Origin: Posidonia oceanica
Taxonomy: Eukaryota; Streptophyta; Magnoliopsida; Alismatales; Posidoniaceae
Length of the DNA stretch: 64,000 nt
Direction of reading: 5' to 3'
Assembly (NCBI GenBank): GCA_037176725.1
Contig: JAZBRS010000020.1
Location: forward strand, 84,700,001 to 84,764,000
The notes beneath the pieces were generated by a model that saw only the letters and a list, made by a program, of their open reading frames with translations, had not been told where the DNA came from and did no database searches. The stretch's first letter is position 1. The number at the start of each line of letters is the position of its first letter. Below, piece by piece: positions 1 through 11,493 of the stretch. The translations under genes and the position numbers were made by a program.

Positions 1-114
1 AGAATACCACACTAATCGGAAAGGGGGCAGTGGAAACTATAGGTACAAAAATCATAAGATCATCACTGATGTTCAGTTATACCTGAGTAAAGAAAACTGC
101 AACGCCTTCTAAGC

Positions 115-3100
115 TTACACCTGAGCAGTGCCTTGGGTGAACCCAGGGTCCTCACATCGGTACTTCCCGTCAGGTCCAATCCCGAAACCTTTTGGATCAA
201 CGAATACATTCTCTAGCAGCTGGCTGCGAGAAGGAACAGGGCTTGCATCTGCAAATTCAACAGCTTCTTCAATTTCCTCGTCAATCCTTTTCACAATGGC
301 CTTCAGCTCAGCCTCACTTGCAAGATTGTGCTCCAGCATGTATTTCTTCAACACCACAATGGGATCTCTTGCAGCATAGTGAGCTTTCTCGTCTGGATAC
401 AAACAAGAAAGTTCAGAAGCCATGAATGTTTTGAAAAGCTTTTACTAGTTTAACAAGGAAGAGATCCTTCTGTCAGAAAACCACGAATGTAAGGATCTAT
501 TCATTTGGTAAGTATGTGGGATGAATCATAATTTATAAAGGTGTGAACTCTGATGATCATGAAAATCCAGGCATTTATTATAGACAATATTTGATACACC
601 ATAAGAAAATTCTAAATTCTAAACTAGTCTCAGAACAGAAACAACAATAATTATGTCTTAATCCCACTATGTCGGATCGGTCACATGAATCCTTTCCCTC
701 CATCATTAAGATACATGTTCATAAGTTGTCGCTATAAGTTGTATGTTAGCCGCTTATCTACCGCAAGGTCCGCAATCCTTCTCCTAACCCATGGTTGGGT
801 CTGACTGTGTAAGAAGTAACTTCATGCAGACAGAGTTCCCTCAAGAAGAGCAGAAATCATGAACTGAAAATGAGTTTAATATCAATCAAAAGGACCAAAA
901 GTTTTCATATAATGTGGCCTCTAGTACACTGTGAAATAAACATATAAAGATAAAAAATCGAATTGAATAAAAAAAATAAAAACACTTTAAATCACCATTA
1001 CCCTACCCATAAAGTGAAGGGATCACCATCTAAGTATCATAACATAGTCAAAATAGACAACCCTTTTCAACAGTTTGCACATGTTCATCCTGATGATTAA
1101 TCAATTTGTCAGAACAACAGTAGCATATCAGAGAGAGTATCGTAACATTTTTCTTTTGCTCGGACAGTATCATAATCTACAAAAAACAGACTCATCTATA
1201 AACTTGTAAGAATCCTAACAAAATCTAATAAACCATAATCCCAAATAGCAACTTCTAAAATGCTAATTCAAGCTTCTTATGCAGAAGCTTAAGTGTTGGA
1301 TATAAACTTATGGGTGCCAAATGCAATTTCATGAAAGAGTCGTATAACATTACATTGTTATTGTCATCAATGATGAAACTAAAGACCATCACTAGAGACA
1401 ATAAGGAGACTATTTTGCAGAGAATTTTGTTTAAAACAAAATACAACGAGAGTATTTGGAACTTTAGGTAAATGGAAGAGGAAGAGGAAGATGAACAGTT
1501 TCCATCCGAGCACATCCAGGTGTTAAGCGACCAGTCCAGCTCATTGAATGCTCTATACAATTTGAGTTCAGGTACTCGATAAATTATAAGGGAATAAAGC
1601 CCAATTAAGATGAGGATGGAAAGTGACAATTTGATCTCATGAATTATCATTCAACTGCGAATTGGAGTTTCATCTATTTATTAGATGGTGAAATGGTTCT
1701 TCGGTGGCACAAGATTAGAATGGCAATAAGGTTGTTGAACATTGGGATGACATCATGGCGTAGGCTTTTCTTGTTACATCTAGCATATATATTAACATGA
1801 ATGTAAGCAATTCTAAATAGGCTCTTTTACATTTTCTGTGGCTCGCGGTTTCTGACAAAAAAGCTCATGTAGTTGCAGGGAATCCAATTGGCCACTACTG
1901 TGCTGCTTTACAGGTTGTTGGAAAAAAAAAAACACTAACTACCAGACAGCTTGCAGGTTCATGTCTCAGAAGCTAAAATAACATAATAAGATAATTGCTC
2001 CAGACAGATTACCAACATCTAAAACTTTAACTAAGAAATTTGCAAAAACAGAGGCAATCAACTGACTAATCATAACCACCAATCTAGAAAAGTAGAGATC
2101 CCAAACGTCTTTAATTTTCAGCAACGTCTATTCTTTTTTATGTAGATGGTATTCAGATGAGTAACAGTAAGAGAAAGATTTACCTGGATTACGGAGCTCA
2201 TCAGGATCAGCTAGAGAGTGTCCACGGAACCGGTATGTCTCACACTCCACCAGTGTCGGCCCCTCTCCTCTTCTCGCCCTCATGATCACCTCCTTGGCCA
2301 CCTCCCTCACATTAAGCACATCCATCCCATCAACATGAACACCAGGCATCCCGAATGCCGGCCCCTTCTTCCATATTTCAGGGTCAGACGTCGCCCTTAG
2401 ATGCGACATCCCGATAGCCCACAAGTTATTCTCCACAACAAACACAATGGGCAACTTCCACAGCGCCGCCATGTTCAAACACTCAAAGAATTGTCCATTG
2501 TTGCAAGTACCATCACCGAAGAAGGCAAGTGTCACATGGTCGCAAGATTCCTCCTTCAGCACCTCCCTCCTGTACTTGGAGGTAAACGCCGCACCCGTTG
2601 CGACCGGAATCCCCTCACCAATAAAGGCGAACCCACCGAGAACATTGTGCTCACTGGAGAACATATGCATCGAGCCACCCTGGCCCCGGCAACACCCCGT
2701 GGTCTTACCGAAGAGCTCGGCCATCACAGCGCGAGCGGGAACCCCTTTGCTTAGAGCGTGGACGTGGTCACGATAGGTGGAAACCACGCAGTCCTCCTCC
2801 TTGAGAAGCTTGATGAAGCCAGTGGAAATAGCCTCCTGCCCATTGTAGAGGTGAACGAACCCAAACATCTTCCCGCGGTAATACATCTGGGCACACATGT
2901 CCTCGAAAGAACGGCCCAAAACCATGTCCTCGTAAAGCACAAGCCCCTCCTCCCGAGTAATCACCTGTAGCAAAAGAAACCCATGACAAAATATCCAAAA
3001 TTTAGCGGAACCACATCGTTGGAATTGCGAAATATAGAGGAAAAACCATGTGGGTAGGGAAGCAGTATTGGCAGTACTGGTTGGGAGGGGGAGGAATTGG

Positions 3101-3299
3101 ATCCGGCCTTTCTGAGGACGTCGGAGGAGACGGCCTGGATGGCGCCGGGAGAGAAGGAGGAAGTGGGTTTGGACTGGAATGGTCTGGTCTGGAGCCGGGA
3201 GTGGGAGGAGCCGAGGAGGAAAGAGTGGCGGTCGGAGGTGGTGGTCCTGGCGGTGATGGGATGGGATGGGAGGAACTTGAGGGCGGCCAGAGCTGCCAT
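115..3299 (-). CDS. PDH-E1 ALPHA: Plastid pyruvate dehydrogenase E1 component, alpha subunit (3 exons)
   Basis: Spliced gene: exon 1 3299-3078, exon 2 2964-2184, exon 3 392-115 (stop 117-115), giving 426 aa; the Arabidopsis plastid protein is about 428 aa. It is the thiamine-diphosphate decarboxylase of the plastid PDH complex, converting pyruvate towards acetyl-CoA for fatty-acid synthesis together with E1 beta, E2 and E3. Residues 1 to about 70 are Ser/Thr/Arg-rich like a chloroplast transit peptide and begin MAALAALKF. The ThDP motif is visible as GDG (224-226) and NN (253-254). The loop reads [11 protein letters not shown], not the mitochondrial YHGHSMSDPG form, which fits the plastid isoform. 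Intron 1 (3077-2965) is GTACTG...CTACAG, phase 0; intron 2 (2183-393) is GTAAAT...CCAG, phase 1. The frame stays open upstream to an ATG at 3515, but I chose 3299 because the transit peptide starts there. The exon 1 donor is inferred from phase. The gene looks intact. Confidence 0.95.
393..2183 (-). other. Intron 2 of PDH E1 alpha (1,791 bp)
   Basis: AT-rich intron between exons 2 and 3. It has a canonical GT donor (complement of 2183-2181) and an AG acceptor after a pyrimidine-rich stretch. A small open frame near 1255-1650 has no recognisable domain. I see no terminal repeats or TE coding sequence in it. Confidence 0.85.
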
Positions 3300-3420
3300 T
3301 TTTGCTTGCTTCCGTTCTGTAAGGAGAGAGAATGTGAGAGAGGGAGAGAGATGGGTTATAGAGAGAGATGGGGGGCGGGTGGCGGAGCGTACGAGGAAAA
3401 GCGTAGCGTGGAGTACTCCG
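3300..3420 (-). promoter_or_regulatory. Putative 5' UTR and core promoter of PDH E1 alpha
   Basis: Directly upstream of the ATG the minus strand is a CT-rich tract, common in plant 5' UTRs. A TATA-like CTATAAC lies at 3356-3362, about 60 nt above the start codon, which would leave a very short leader. The true transcription start could equally lie further upstream, because the reading frame is open to about 3515. No experimental signal is available. Confidence 0.3.
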
Positions 3421-3560
3421 CCGGCGTTGATGGCTGCGGGTGTGGTCGATGGCGACGAGGAAAATCGTAGACAGTAAAATACTGTGTTGTGATGGGCCAC
3501 GTAACTGTAGTACAATGAAGATATGGCTACACACGGGTACGCGGTTGAGTTGAGTCACAG

Positions 3561-4378
3561 GTTGCGTCTAAGGGTGTACATAGGTCCTCAAGGACGATCT
3601 AATTCAAATTGTTTGGATTAGATAATTTTACATCTATATTTAATTCAATTTCAGTCTAGATTTAATCCAATCGAACTCATAAATTTCAGATTTGGTTGGA
3701 TCTATTCTCAAATTTTATATGTACTTATTAAGAATTAAAGATTACATTTATGACATATTGTATAAAAATATATAACACAAATAATAAACATTAAATAGTG
3801 AACAATTTGATTATGTTGTAGACAAAGACATGATTTACTGGCATTCTTTGAATAATATAAATTGTCATTCTAAAATTTATAAATAATTCATGACAAAATG
3901 GTGAATAATCTGGCTCTTTTCTTTTTACCTAATGGGGTGAGGAGAGAATATAGGGTGAGGAGAAAAGATGTCAAGATGCAATTAAGAAAAAAAAAAAAAG
4001 GAGACAAGATCAAAAGATAGGAAAGGGAGAGATCACAAGATACCAAGATGAAGCAAATGGCAGATGGGTGGAGGAAGATTGCGTGAAGAGAATAAGAGAT
4101 AAAGTTTTAGAGAGAAGAGATTAGAGTTTTATAAATAAATAATTATATATATAATATGTATTTATAAATATAAATATAAATAATTAATTATATATATACC
4201 TTCCGATTTTGAGTCGGATTGGGTACCCCGTTTCTGGAACTCATACCCAACCTAAAAAGTTCAGGTTTGAGATTTTTTGATCCATATTCAACTCATGATA
4301 CAAAAAACCTGACTCTGTGGGTTAGATTGGTTCGATTTTCAAGGTCAACCCAACCCTATTTACACCCCTAGTTAGGTC
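3561..4378. mobile_element. Non-autonomous hAT-type MITE (element 3569-4370) with 8-bp TSDs
   Basis: The left end begins TAAGGGTGTACATAGG at 3569. The right end, read as complement from 4370, begins TAGGGGTGTAAATAGG, matching 14 of 16. TAGGGGTG-type ends are classic for plant hAT elements. The flanking 8-mers GTTGCGTC (3561-3568) and GTTAGGTC (4371-4378) match at 6 of 8 positions, the size expected of a hAT duplication that has since decayed. The 802-bp interior is AT-rich with no coding capacity. It sits about 270 bp upstream of the PDH E1 alpha start codon, so it probably borders or lies within the promoter. Confidence 0.75.
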
Positions 4379-5120
4379 CACGTGAATTGGGAAAGAGTAA
4401 ACTTCAGTTTGCCCCCCTCAAGTATTTGATTATGGCAATTTACCCCCTTAAACTTTAAAACCAATCGATTTCATCATTGAACTATGTCAATTTTGCATTC
4501 TACTAGATTACACTTAATGTCGCTACTTTATTATATGAAGAGATCATTTTGCCTTTTAAGAAAACCCCAAATCCATGCCCGCAAACTTTATATCGACCCA
4601 ACCCTTCCTCTGTCGTTGCCCCAATTGGCGGCTGCCTCCTCCCTCTCTCCAGTCCTCCATTAGTCGCCTCCTCCCTCCCTCTTGATCTATTGTCATCCCA
4701 ACTGATTTGATTCTCGACTGGTGCACTTATCTCTTTTTTTTTTCCAAATAATTTCCCAAATATGAGACGAATATTCTAATTTAAAACTTCACCTTCTTCT
4801 CCTTCTTCTCTCACAAGCCCATTCTCTCCTTTTGTCATTCCCTTTCAGCAACTTCCTCTCCCACCAAATCCCATCAATTCACCGAACATTGGATCTTCCA
4901 TCCTCCCAACCATGGCGGCGAACAAGCAGTAGATTTCCTCTGGATCCCATTGACAATAGGTAGATGCAGTAGAAGAAGAAGAACCTGAGTCTGTCGTTGA
5001 GCTCGTGCTCTTCCACGTCTCTGAGTGCTATGTCTATTTGGTACATAAGTAATTGCCAATGCCACCACACTTTCCTCCTTCCTTTCAATTTAGGGTTCTA
5101 GATCGTGTTATCGGTGGATG
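4379..5120. other. Intergenic sequence, probable decayed repeat
   Basis: No gene seen. It opens with a CAGTTTGCCCCCCTCAAG and TTTACCCCCTTAAACTTT pattern that I associate with the ends of plant MITEs. No matching inverted copy was found nearby. CT-rich sequence occurs at 4610-4860, with no splice-supported exon recognised. Confidence 0.4.
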
Positions 5121-5604
5121 ATTGAGTAAATTTTAATTAACTGCAAGTACACGGTGTACTATGTAGTACAAAGGCAAATACGGATTAATCCCACAGAGAA
5201 TAGAGTAATAGCACAGATTATTTGTCAGTTAATGATGTATGAGGAAGATGAAATAGAAATATTAGATTTAAGGGTTGATTGATTTTAAATACTTAAGAAA
5301 ACTTCAGAATAAAAGAGAACTAGGGTTTTCGAATCCATTTATGTAAATACAGATGCATGATTAAATCCACTCTCCGTCTCTCTTTCTGATCTAAATAGTT
5401 TAACTCAATGGTTTTTATCCTAACAAGCATAATTTATATGCAATGCATCATAGATTATCAAGTCCTAGATAAAAACACACAAATCACATTAAATTGAATG
5501 ATATACTTTAGATCTAAGATTATACACATGATCCCTAATTATTCTTCCCTAAGCATATATTAAAAAGATATAATCAATATTAATCTATCAAAGTTTATTG
5601 ATAT
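5121..5604. repeat. Repeat R, copy 1 (about 485 bp)
   Basis: Closely similar to 43946-44435. Both copies start with a TGATGAG-like stretch, ATTTTAATTAAC, a TGTACTATGTAGTAC-type palindrome and a 'cccatagagaa'-like block. They also share a block with ACAAGCATAA and ATGCAATGCATCATAG, and both run to AATCTATCAAAGTTTAT. After that point copy 1 meets the TGTGACGATG start of E1, while copy 2 runs on. It may be an LTR or other terminal piece of an unclassified element; no coding sequence. Confidence 0.7.
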
Positions 5605-5879
5605 TGTGACGATGCCAGCGACAGGGGTACGTAGGACCAAAGCTAACGTGTACGTCGATAAAGTCACGGTAGAGTGGTGAATCTGAGGAAAACTCGACTT
5701 GAAAACACCGAATGCGAAAAGCAAATATAGATAAGACAATGGAGTCGCTGTAGATATCCCGTTTTGGTACTCCCCCCAATGCTGAAAATCTCATTACACC
5801 ATAGTGTTCCCGGTTCACCTCTAGAAGACTTCTTTTCAACCCGAATTCTCTCCTTTGAGCTAATTGCAAATCCAGGGTA

Positions 5880-8800
5880 TTGAACGCACATATTTGGGCG
5901 TCCAACATTAGATGCTTGAAATCTAGCGTTCTACATTGAACGCTGGTTACCAAGCGTTCTATGTTGAATGCAATATCAAAACCGTTCTACAATCCAGAAT
6001 TGCTTTTGCCAGATCAGCCCGATTTAGGTCCATCATTATCTCTTAATTTCAGTAATTTGGGTCCCGATAATTTCTTGGCGAAATTTGGCAGGTTGACCGC
6101 CTAGGTTTGTTAAACGCTGGTTTCACAGCGTTCAATATAGAATGTTGAGTTCCTGGCGTTCTATAAAGCCCAGTGCTGACCACAACTGTTTTTATTTAGC
6201 CGAATTCGAAATCCAAATTATTTCTCTTTTTTGAGGCCAGGTGATCAAGTGGATGGCCAATCATGATTCAATCAATATTTACCCACCTTTAATTGCTGAT
6301 TGTCCCCTTAATTTGACAGCTGCACCTCGGTTAGTCGTTGAACGCTTGTATACCAGCGTTCAACGTAGAACGCTTATTTTCAGGCGTTCTACGACGACAA
6401 TTTGTTGGACCAACTTTCCTTCTTTGGACGAAATCCAGAGTTCGAAGTCTTGCCTCCTTTAGAGTTCCATTGCCCAATCAATCACATAATCTGGGAATAA
6501 TCATTGCTAATCAGTCATTAGTAGGGGAATATTTCTTTATTCTAGCAGCTATGCCTCGGGTGGTCGTTGAACGCTTGGATTCCAGCGTTCAACGTTGAAC
6601 GTTGTGGTTTCAAGTGTTCAATATTTCTGAATTGGAAACTTTTTGATACAGCTACCCAATCATGCCTAATTCAAACCAATCCACCATTGTTGTGTCCCCT
6701 CTGCTTCTATAAAAGCAGGGGCACTCCAACCTTGAAAGGGGACCAGAAAATTTTGGAGAAATAAGATTTTGAGCCAAGGAATTGGAAGGGAGGAAAATGG
6801 AGAGGAATTTCTCGAGTTTAGGAGACGGAGAGGTTGTGAAAAACAAGTGAGTGAAAAGAGAGTGTCAGAGAACTTTAGTCTTCTCCCATCTCAAACCACG
6901 CCATGACGACATATTGCATTTCTATAATATCAAAAGGGGGTTTTCTTTTAGTATTTTTTTTGCACCTTGTGTTTTTCATTTCTATTGCATGTCGTAGCTA
7001 GGCATATTCATACTTAGTTGCAACCGGGGAGATAAAACCCCTCGAGTGAGTATTTCTTTGTGTTTATTTTATGTCACTTTTTTTTATTTTCCATGAACCG
7101 TTTACTACACTGTATTAATCCGCGTTTTTAATACTATTTTGCAAGGAAAAGAAAAGGAGAAGAAGAAGCTCACTTTGCACAGGCACCCTTGAGCAACGTT
7201 GGTATTGTCTCAAGGTAGCTGAACCCACATCAACACATCTCCCCAAGGCGTCTTGAGGGCCGGCGAAAGCGAACCGAGAGTAGCAATCACACCGGTTTCA
7301 ACACACGTGGAGTGTTGGGATCGACGAACAAGCAAAAGGAACGTCGAGAAAGCAAAAGAACCGAAAGACGGTTTTTCTCCTCCAAAACCCCATATCCACA
7401 GTCTGACGATCACGGTGGGACGGCTAAAAGTGTCTCCGTGCTAAGGTGAGTTTCCCTACCTATTCTTCTTCTTTCTTTTCTTCCTTGCATCTTTTTTCTT
7501 TTATTTCCATGGGTTTTACGAGTGCGGTAAAATTCCTCATAGCGTTTTGAGGTACCGCAACTCTTGTTTTGTTTTTTTTTTACATTCAAAATACTTGAAA
7601 TCACCTTCCTTTTCTCTGTGATTCTCGGGAGTAGGGGTGGTTAATTAAAAATCACTATTTTTCTGAAAAATTCTCTGTCAGTACGTTAAACGCCTGATTC
7701 TGAGCATTCAACATTGAACGCCCCAGTCTCAGCGTTCAACATTGCTGAACAGAAACTCTTTCTGTTTTGCAAATTTCTTGTTTTCTTTGTTCATAACTGG
7801 CCTGATAGTCGAGGTGTGAGGTGATTGGCATTGCTGTAGGGATTAGAACTTTGATTCTCAGGTGCTTTTCAAAAACAAAAAAAAACAAAAAAAATCGAAC
7901 TTTTTTTTTGTATGACTTGTATGGCCCTTTTTGAGAACTAAATTGTTTGTATCTTTTCTTAGGCTATACAAGTAACTCCTTAGATTCTGAGCACCCCTGT
8001 TGCAAAGAATCTAAGTAAAGTGCTTGTATTGTCACATATTTTTCCAAGAGTCACATTTTTTCCCTTGACTCTTGTAAAAATAAGTTAGAACCCTAAGTTA
8101 AGAATTGCTTTCCCCCCCTTTTCGGTGGTTTGTTGTGGATTGTTTGTGTTTGATACGAAAGAGACTCCAATCAATCCTAAGTACGCTGGGCTCTACCTCT
8201 ACGGGGTAGGGATCTAAGTGTGCTTAGGCTCCCCCTAACATCCTTAGGAGTTGAGATAGGGGGCAGTACCAAGAAGAAACATTTTGCCCTATTGTGAAGA
8301 TCTCTAGACAAATCCCGGAGAAAAGCCATACCCAAGCTTAGGTACCTTGAGAGCCATAAAGGTTAAAACACTAATAATCAAGCATGAACCCAAAAATCCG
8401 ACTGCTAAACATTGTCTGAAAGTGTTATTGTGCAGCTGTCTGACACAGGAGTGTTGAACGTGCAGAAACCTACGTTCAACATTGAACGTTGAACGTCCCA
8501 GGTCACGCGTTCAACACTTTGCTTGATTTATATTTTTAGGTTTTATGGTGAATGACTGCATGTTACAGGACATTTAAACAGGGGTTGACATTCTAGTTTC
8601 CCATTTTTGTTTCATTTCCTAGAAACTTGTATTAGGTTGCCAAAATTTTCTTGTAAATTTTATTTCTTCCAAGTGTACTCTTTGTAATTTACCTCCATTT
8701 ATAGCAAAAAAAAAAAGACCAAAAAAAAGAAAAAGAAAAAAGAAAAAGAGAAATAAAAAGAAAGAAAGAGAGAGAGAAAAAGAAAAGAAAAGAAAAGAAA

Positions 8801-8931
8801 AAAGAGCAAGAAAAAAAAACAAAGGGAAAAGAGGGGGAATATAAAACTGAAATAGTGCTGCTGAGGCCATTGAATGCCTTTGTATCTGCATTCAACATTG
8901 AACGGCTGATCCTCAGCGTTCTACACTTCTG
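5880..8931 (+). repeat. Seven or so paired-hairpin modules of the GTTGAACGC type in E1
   Basis: Modules lie near 5880-5990, 6109-6166, 6337-6393, 6566-6622, 7685-7745, 8452-8517 and 8869-8931. Each is two adjacent inverted repeats of about 28 bp, with arms like GTTGAACGC and GCGTTCAAC around an 8-12 nt loop. The two halves abut as a palindrome such as GCGTTCAACGTTGAACGC. At 6337 and 6566 the first hairpin has the same 10-bp arms GTTGAACGCT/AGCGTTCAAC but loops TGTATACC and TGGATTCC. The last module is repeated in the E1 second copy at 35174-35232. Confidence 0.85.
8705..8850 (+). repeat. A/G-rich low-complexity tract in E1 leader, copy 1
   Basis: About 140 bp of purines (AAAGAAAAAG, AGAGAG and similar) just before gag. 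It is present in slightly altered length at 34999-35145 in the second copy, as expected of slippage. It is not a retrogene poly(A) tail, since gag of the same element follows. Confidence 0.85.
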
Positions 8932-8960
8932 AGGCAGATATCCTCCTTCAAGCTGCTACA

Positions 8961-11315
8961 ATGATGAACCAAATTTCTAAAGCCAACCAGACAAGGCCAG
9001 ATAGAGAAAGCTCAGAGACGGCTAGTGTATCAGGAGAGGAACCTACCCTGATCATTTACCACCCTACCACTGGGGAAGTCCTGGATCCTGACTCAATCCA
9101 GTACAGAGCCATGTATGAGTTCTTAAACAATGATGCACCTACCCCAATGGGGACGTGCCAACATCCAAACACAACCTCCAAGAGCCACCCCCCCTTAGTG
9201 AAAGGTAACGAAGGCTCGCTGCGGACCATATCCCTGACGAACTACACCAAGGACAATTTGGCAACCCACCGTCGGACACGAATCACCAAGGACAAGGTAC
9301 AATGCTCAATGGAGTATACAAAACAAGGGCAAACCCCGTGTTCCAGGAACAACCTCAGTTTCCACATGGCGAGTACTGGGAAAGAGTCAATCCGCTCTAC
9401 GAGCACCAGGAGCCTCTTCTCCAAGCACCGATAGTCGGCAACCAGCCCCTATCGGATTATCATCCCCACCAAGGACCTCTCCCACAACACAAGCCAGTTG
9501 CACCTCGACATTTTGGCAACGACTATCATCAGTAACTCAATTGTCAAGCATCCAACTCACACATCCCAACCCCGGCGGTTGGGATGGCAAATCTAGACGA
9601 GTTGAGGAAATTGCTCAGCGCACTAGGGGTACACACCTAGGCTCTAGCAAACTTTGACATGAGCCGGTTTCCCTCTTTTATACTTCCCCCCGGTTTCAAA
9701 TACCTGAAGAATCCCAAGTTCGATGGAACCACGAACCCACACAGTCATCTTGTGCGGTTCCAGATGAAGTCAGCCCCTTACTTCTATGACTTGGGGCTAG
9801 TTATACATTTATTTTTCTATTCATTAGAGGGCGAACCCATGGACTGGTTCCTCACCCTCTCCAAGGAAGATCTCAGCAGCTTTGACAAAATCCAAGAAAG
9901 CTTCCTTACTAAATACCAGCACAAGATAGATCCTAAGCCAACCTTCCATGACCTAAGAAAAGAGGTTATGAGACAAGGCAAAAGCTGGGTAACCTTCACC
10001 AACGAATGGTGTGAAATGGCGGCCAGATTAGGCCTGACCATTCCAGAAAGAAAAGTGGTCCAGACCCTTATTGCAAATACTACTGGACCGATGAAGAAGG
10101 GACTTATAAATGCTTACTGTCCCAATGTAGCAGCTCTTTATGAAGTGGTCACCTCTATCAAAGAGAATCTGCCTGAATTCATAGAGGAGGCCAAGAAGAG
10201 TAGAAAAACACAAATGGTGGAAGGCGTAATTGGAGCCGTAAACAGAATCAATGCCATGCCTAAGCCACAAGAACAAAGAGCTGTAGTGACTCATGAGCCA
10301 CCACGAAGCCATCCTCCCCAACAGACATGGGCCCATCCTCCCCAGCAAACATGGAGTGCAAACATGGAGCCGTCCTCCTCAGCAACAAACATGGAGCCAT
10401 CCTCCCCAACAATAGTCCTGGAATCATCCCCAGCAGCAGCAAATTCGCCCCCAATTGCAGTAATGGAATGTTCCCAGGCCACAATGGAAAAGGGGCAATC
10501 AGGACAACAATGGTAGATTTTGCAACAACAATGGGAATAGGGGCAATTATCACAATGTTCCTCCCCCACAGCTACTACAACCCAGAGGGTCGAAGTGGGA
10601 TCATTACCCTCTCTACCGGTCACTTTGGCAGACATGTTCATAGAACTAGAGGGTGCAAAGGCAATTGAACTCTCGCCAATCAAGCCAAAAGCTCCAAATA
10701 GTGACTAGAACAAATACTGCCCTTTCCACAGAAGACACGGTCACAACATAGACGACTGCTGGACCTTCAGAGATATAGTCTACGATATGGTGGAGGCAGA
10801 CTTATTTGAATGGGATGTCCTGGTTGAAAGAGCCAAGCAGCGGGGGCAAACAGGGGCACACCAACAAATTTACAATAATCCCCTCCCTAATCATAAAATA
10901 ATGGCATTCAAGGATGATGAAGTCCCCATGGCTCAGGACCTACCCGTAGAAGAGCCTCAACAACCTGGAGAGGAATGGGGGACCATCTCGGACGATGACT
11001 GGGATAGCCAAGCAGAGGGCGAGGAAGTAATCTCAGATGATGATTGGAACAGTGAGGAAGAGGAAGAGCAAATAATTGAAGAGCTTGGCCTCCTCAACCT
11101 CGTTACGATGGACAAGCTGCAGGATGGCACAAAAAAGGAATGCTCTTTTACCTTAGCTCAAAAAGCCACCAAGCAGTTCGAACAAGAAAATATCGTCTTC
11201 CAAGAATCCGAGCTTCTGCCACCGTCTGACCAAGAACTACCACTCATCATCACAGTAGGCATTAATGATTGTGTATTGCAAGGAGTGCTAGTTGACACTG
11301 GAGCAAGCCGATGCC
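8961..11315 (+). pseudogene. E1 gag-protease 1, decayed, copy 1
   Basis: Degenerate gag of a Tat-type element. It opens MMNQISKANQ at 8961; the frame shifts around 9200, after which gag continues in another frame. 9659-10516 is the capsid-like core (DGTTNPHSHLVRF, ending near NLPEFIEEAKKSRK). A zinc knuckle of form C-x2-H-x4-H-x4-C lies at about 10717-10755. An acidic stretch (SDDDWDSQAEGEE, SDDDWNSEEEEE) follows. The aspartic protease triplet context DTGAS is at 11294-11308, cut seven bases later by the E2 LTR. Internal stops are mostly TAG. Encapsidation and polyprotein processing were its roles; it is not functional now. Confidence 0.85.
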
Positions 11316-11493
11316 TGTAGACACCCCATTTTGACTGCTTGGAAGATGGTGGATGCTCCTACAAGCTCGCTCGACCTCTGGGATGGCTCTCTCTCTAAAA
11401 CCCACCTAAACCCATCCTAAAACATCACCAAACCTCTACTCAAACCTTAACCCAAACCAAAATACCAAAAAACAGCCTTTAACCAACCCTGGG

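Larger units (their letters stand above)
5605..11315 (+). mobile_element. E1, left part: Tat-lineage Ty3/gypsy retrotransposon (LTR or leader plus gag and protease 1)
   Basis: E1 begins at TGTGACGATGCC, breaking into repeat R. 5605-8960 is non-coding LTR or leader sequence; I could not find its internal LTR boundary or a PBS. It carries repeated paired hairpins. From 8961 there is gag with a zinc knuckle and then an aspartic protease motif, cut by E2 at 11316. The remainder of E1 appears much further right (34823-37152 as a second gag copy, and 40560-43937 as protease 2, G-patch and RT). The lineage is inferred from gag and RT wording. Confidence 0.7.

Noticed and set aside
1255..1650. Small hydrophobic protein gene within PDH intron 2
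   Set aside because: No family resemblance, AT-rich composition, and position inside an intron on the same strand.
3300..3515. Upstream in-frame ATG extending PDH E1 alpha N-terminally by 72 residues
   Set aside because: The extra residues do not look like a transit peptide, the segment is CT-rich UTR-like, and length and start at 3299 agree with the known plastid protein.
2128..3558. One long uninterrupted reading frame across exons 1 and 2 of PDH
   Set aside because: It reads through intron 1; the residues between SQP and VITREEGL are not part of the family, and phase-0 splice sites are present.
8705..8850. Poly(A) tail of a processed retrogene
   Set aside because: It is a mixed A/G tract within the E1 leader, followed by E1 gag and repeated in the second copy.
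10028..10683. Minus-strand frames opposite E1 gag
   Set aside because: Shadows of the sense-strand gag repeats (CCATCCTCCCCAACA words), with no recognisable domain.
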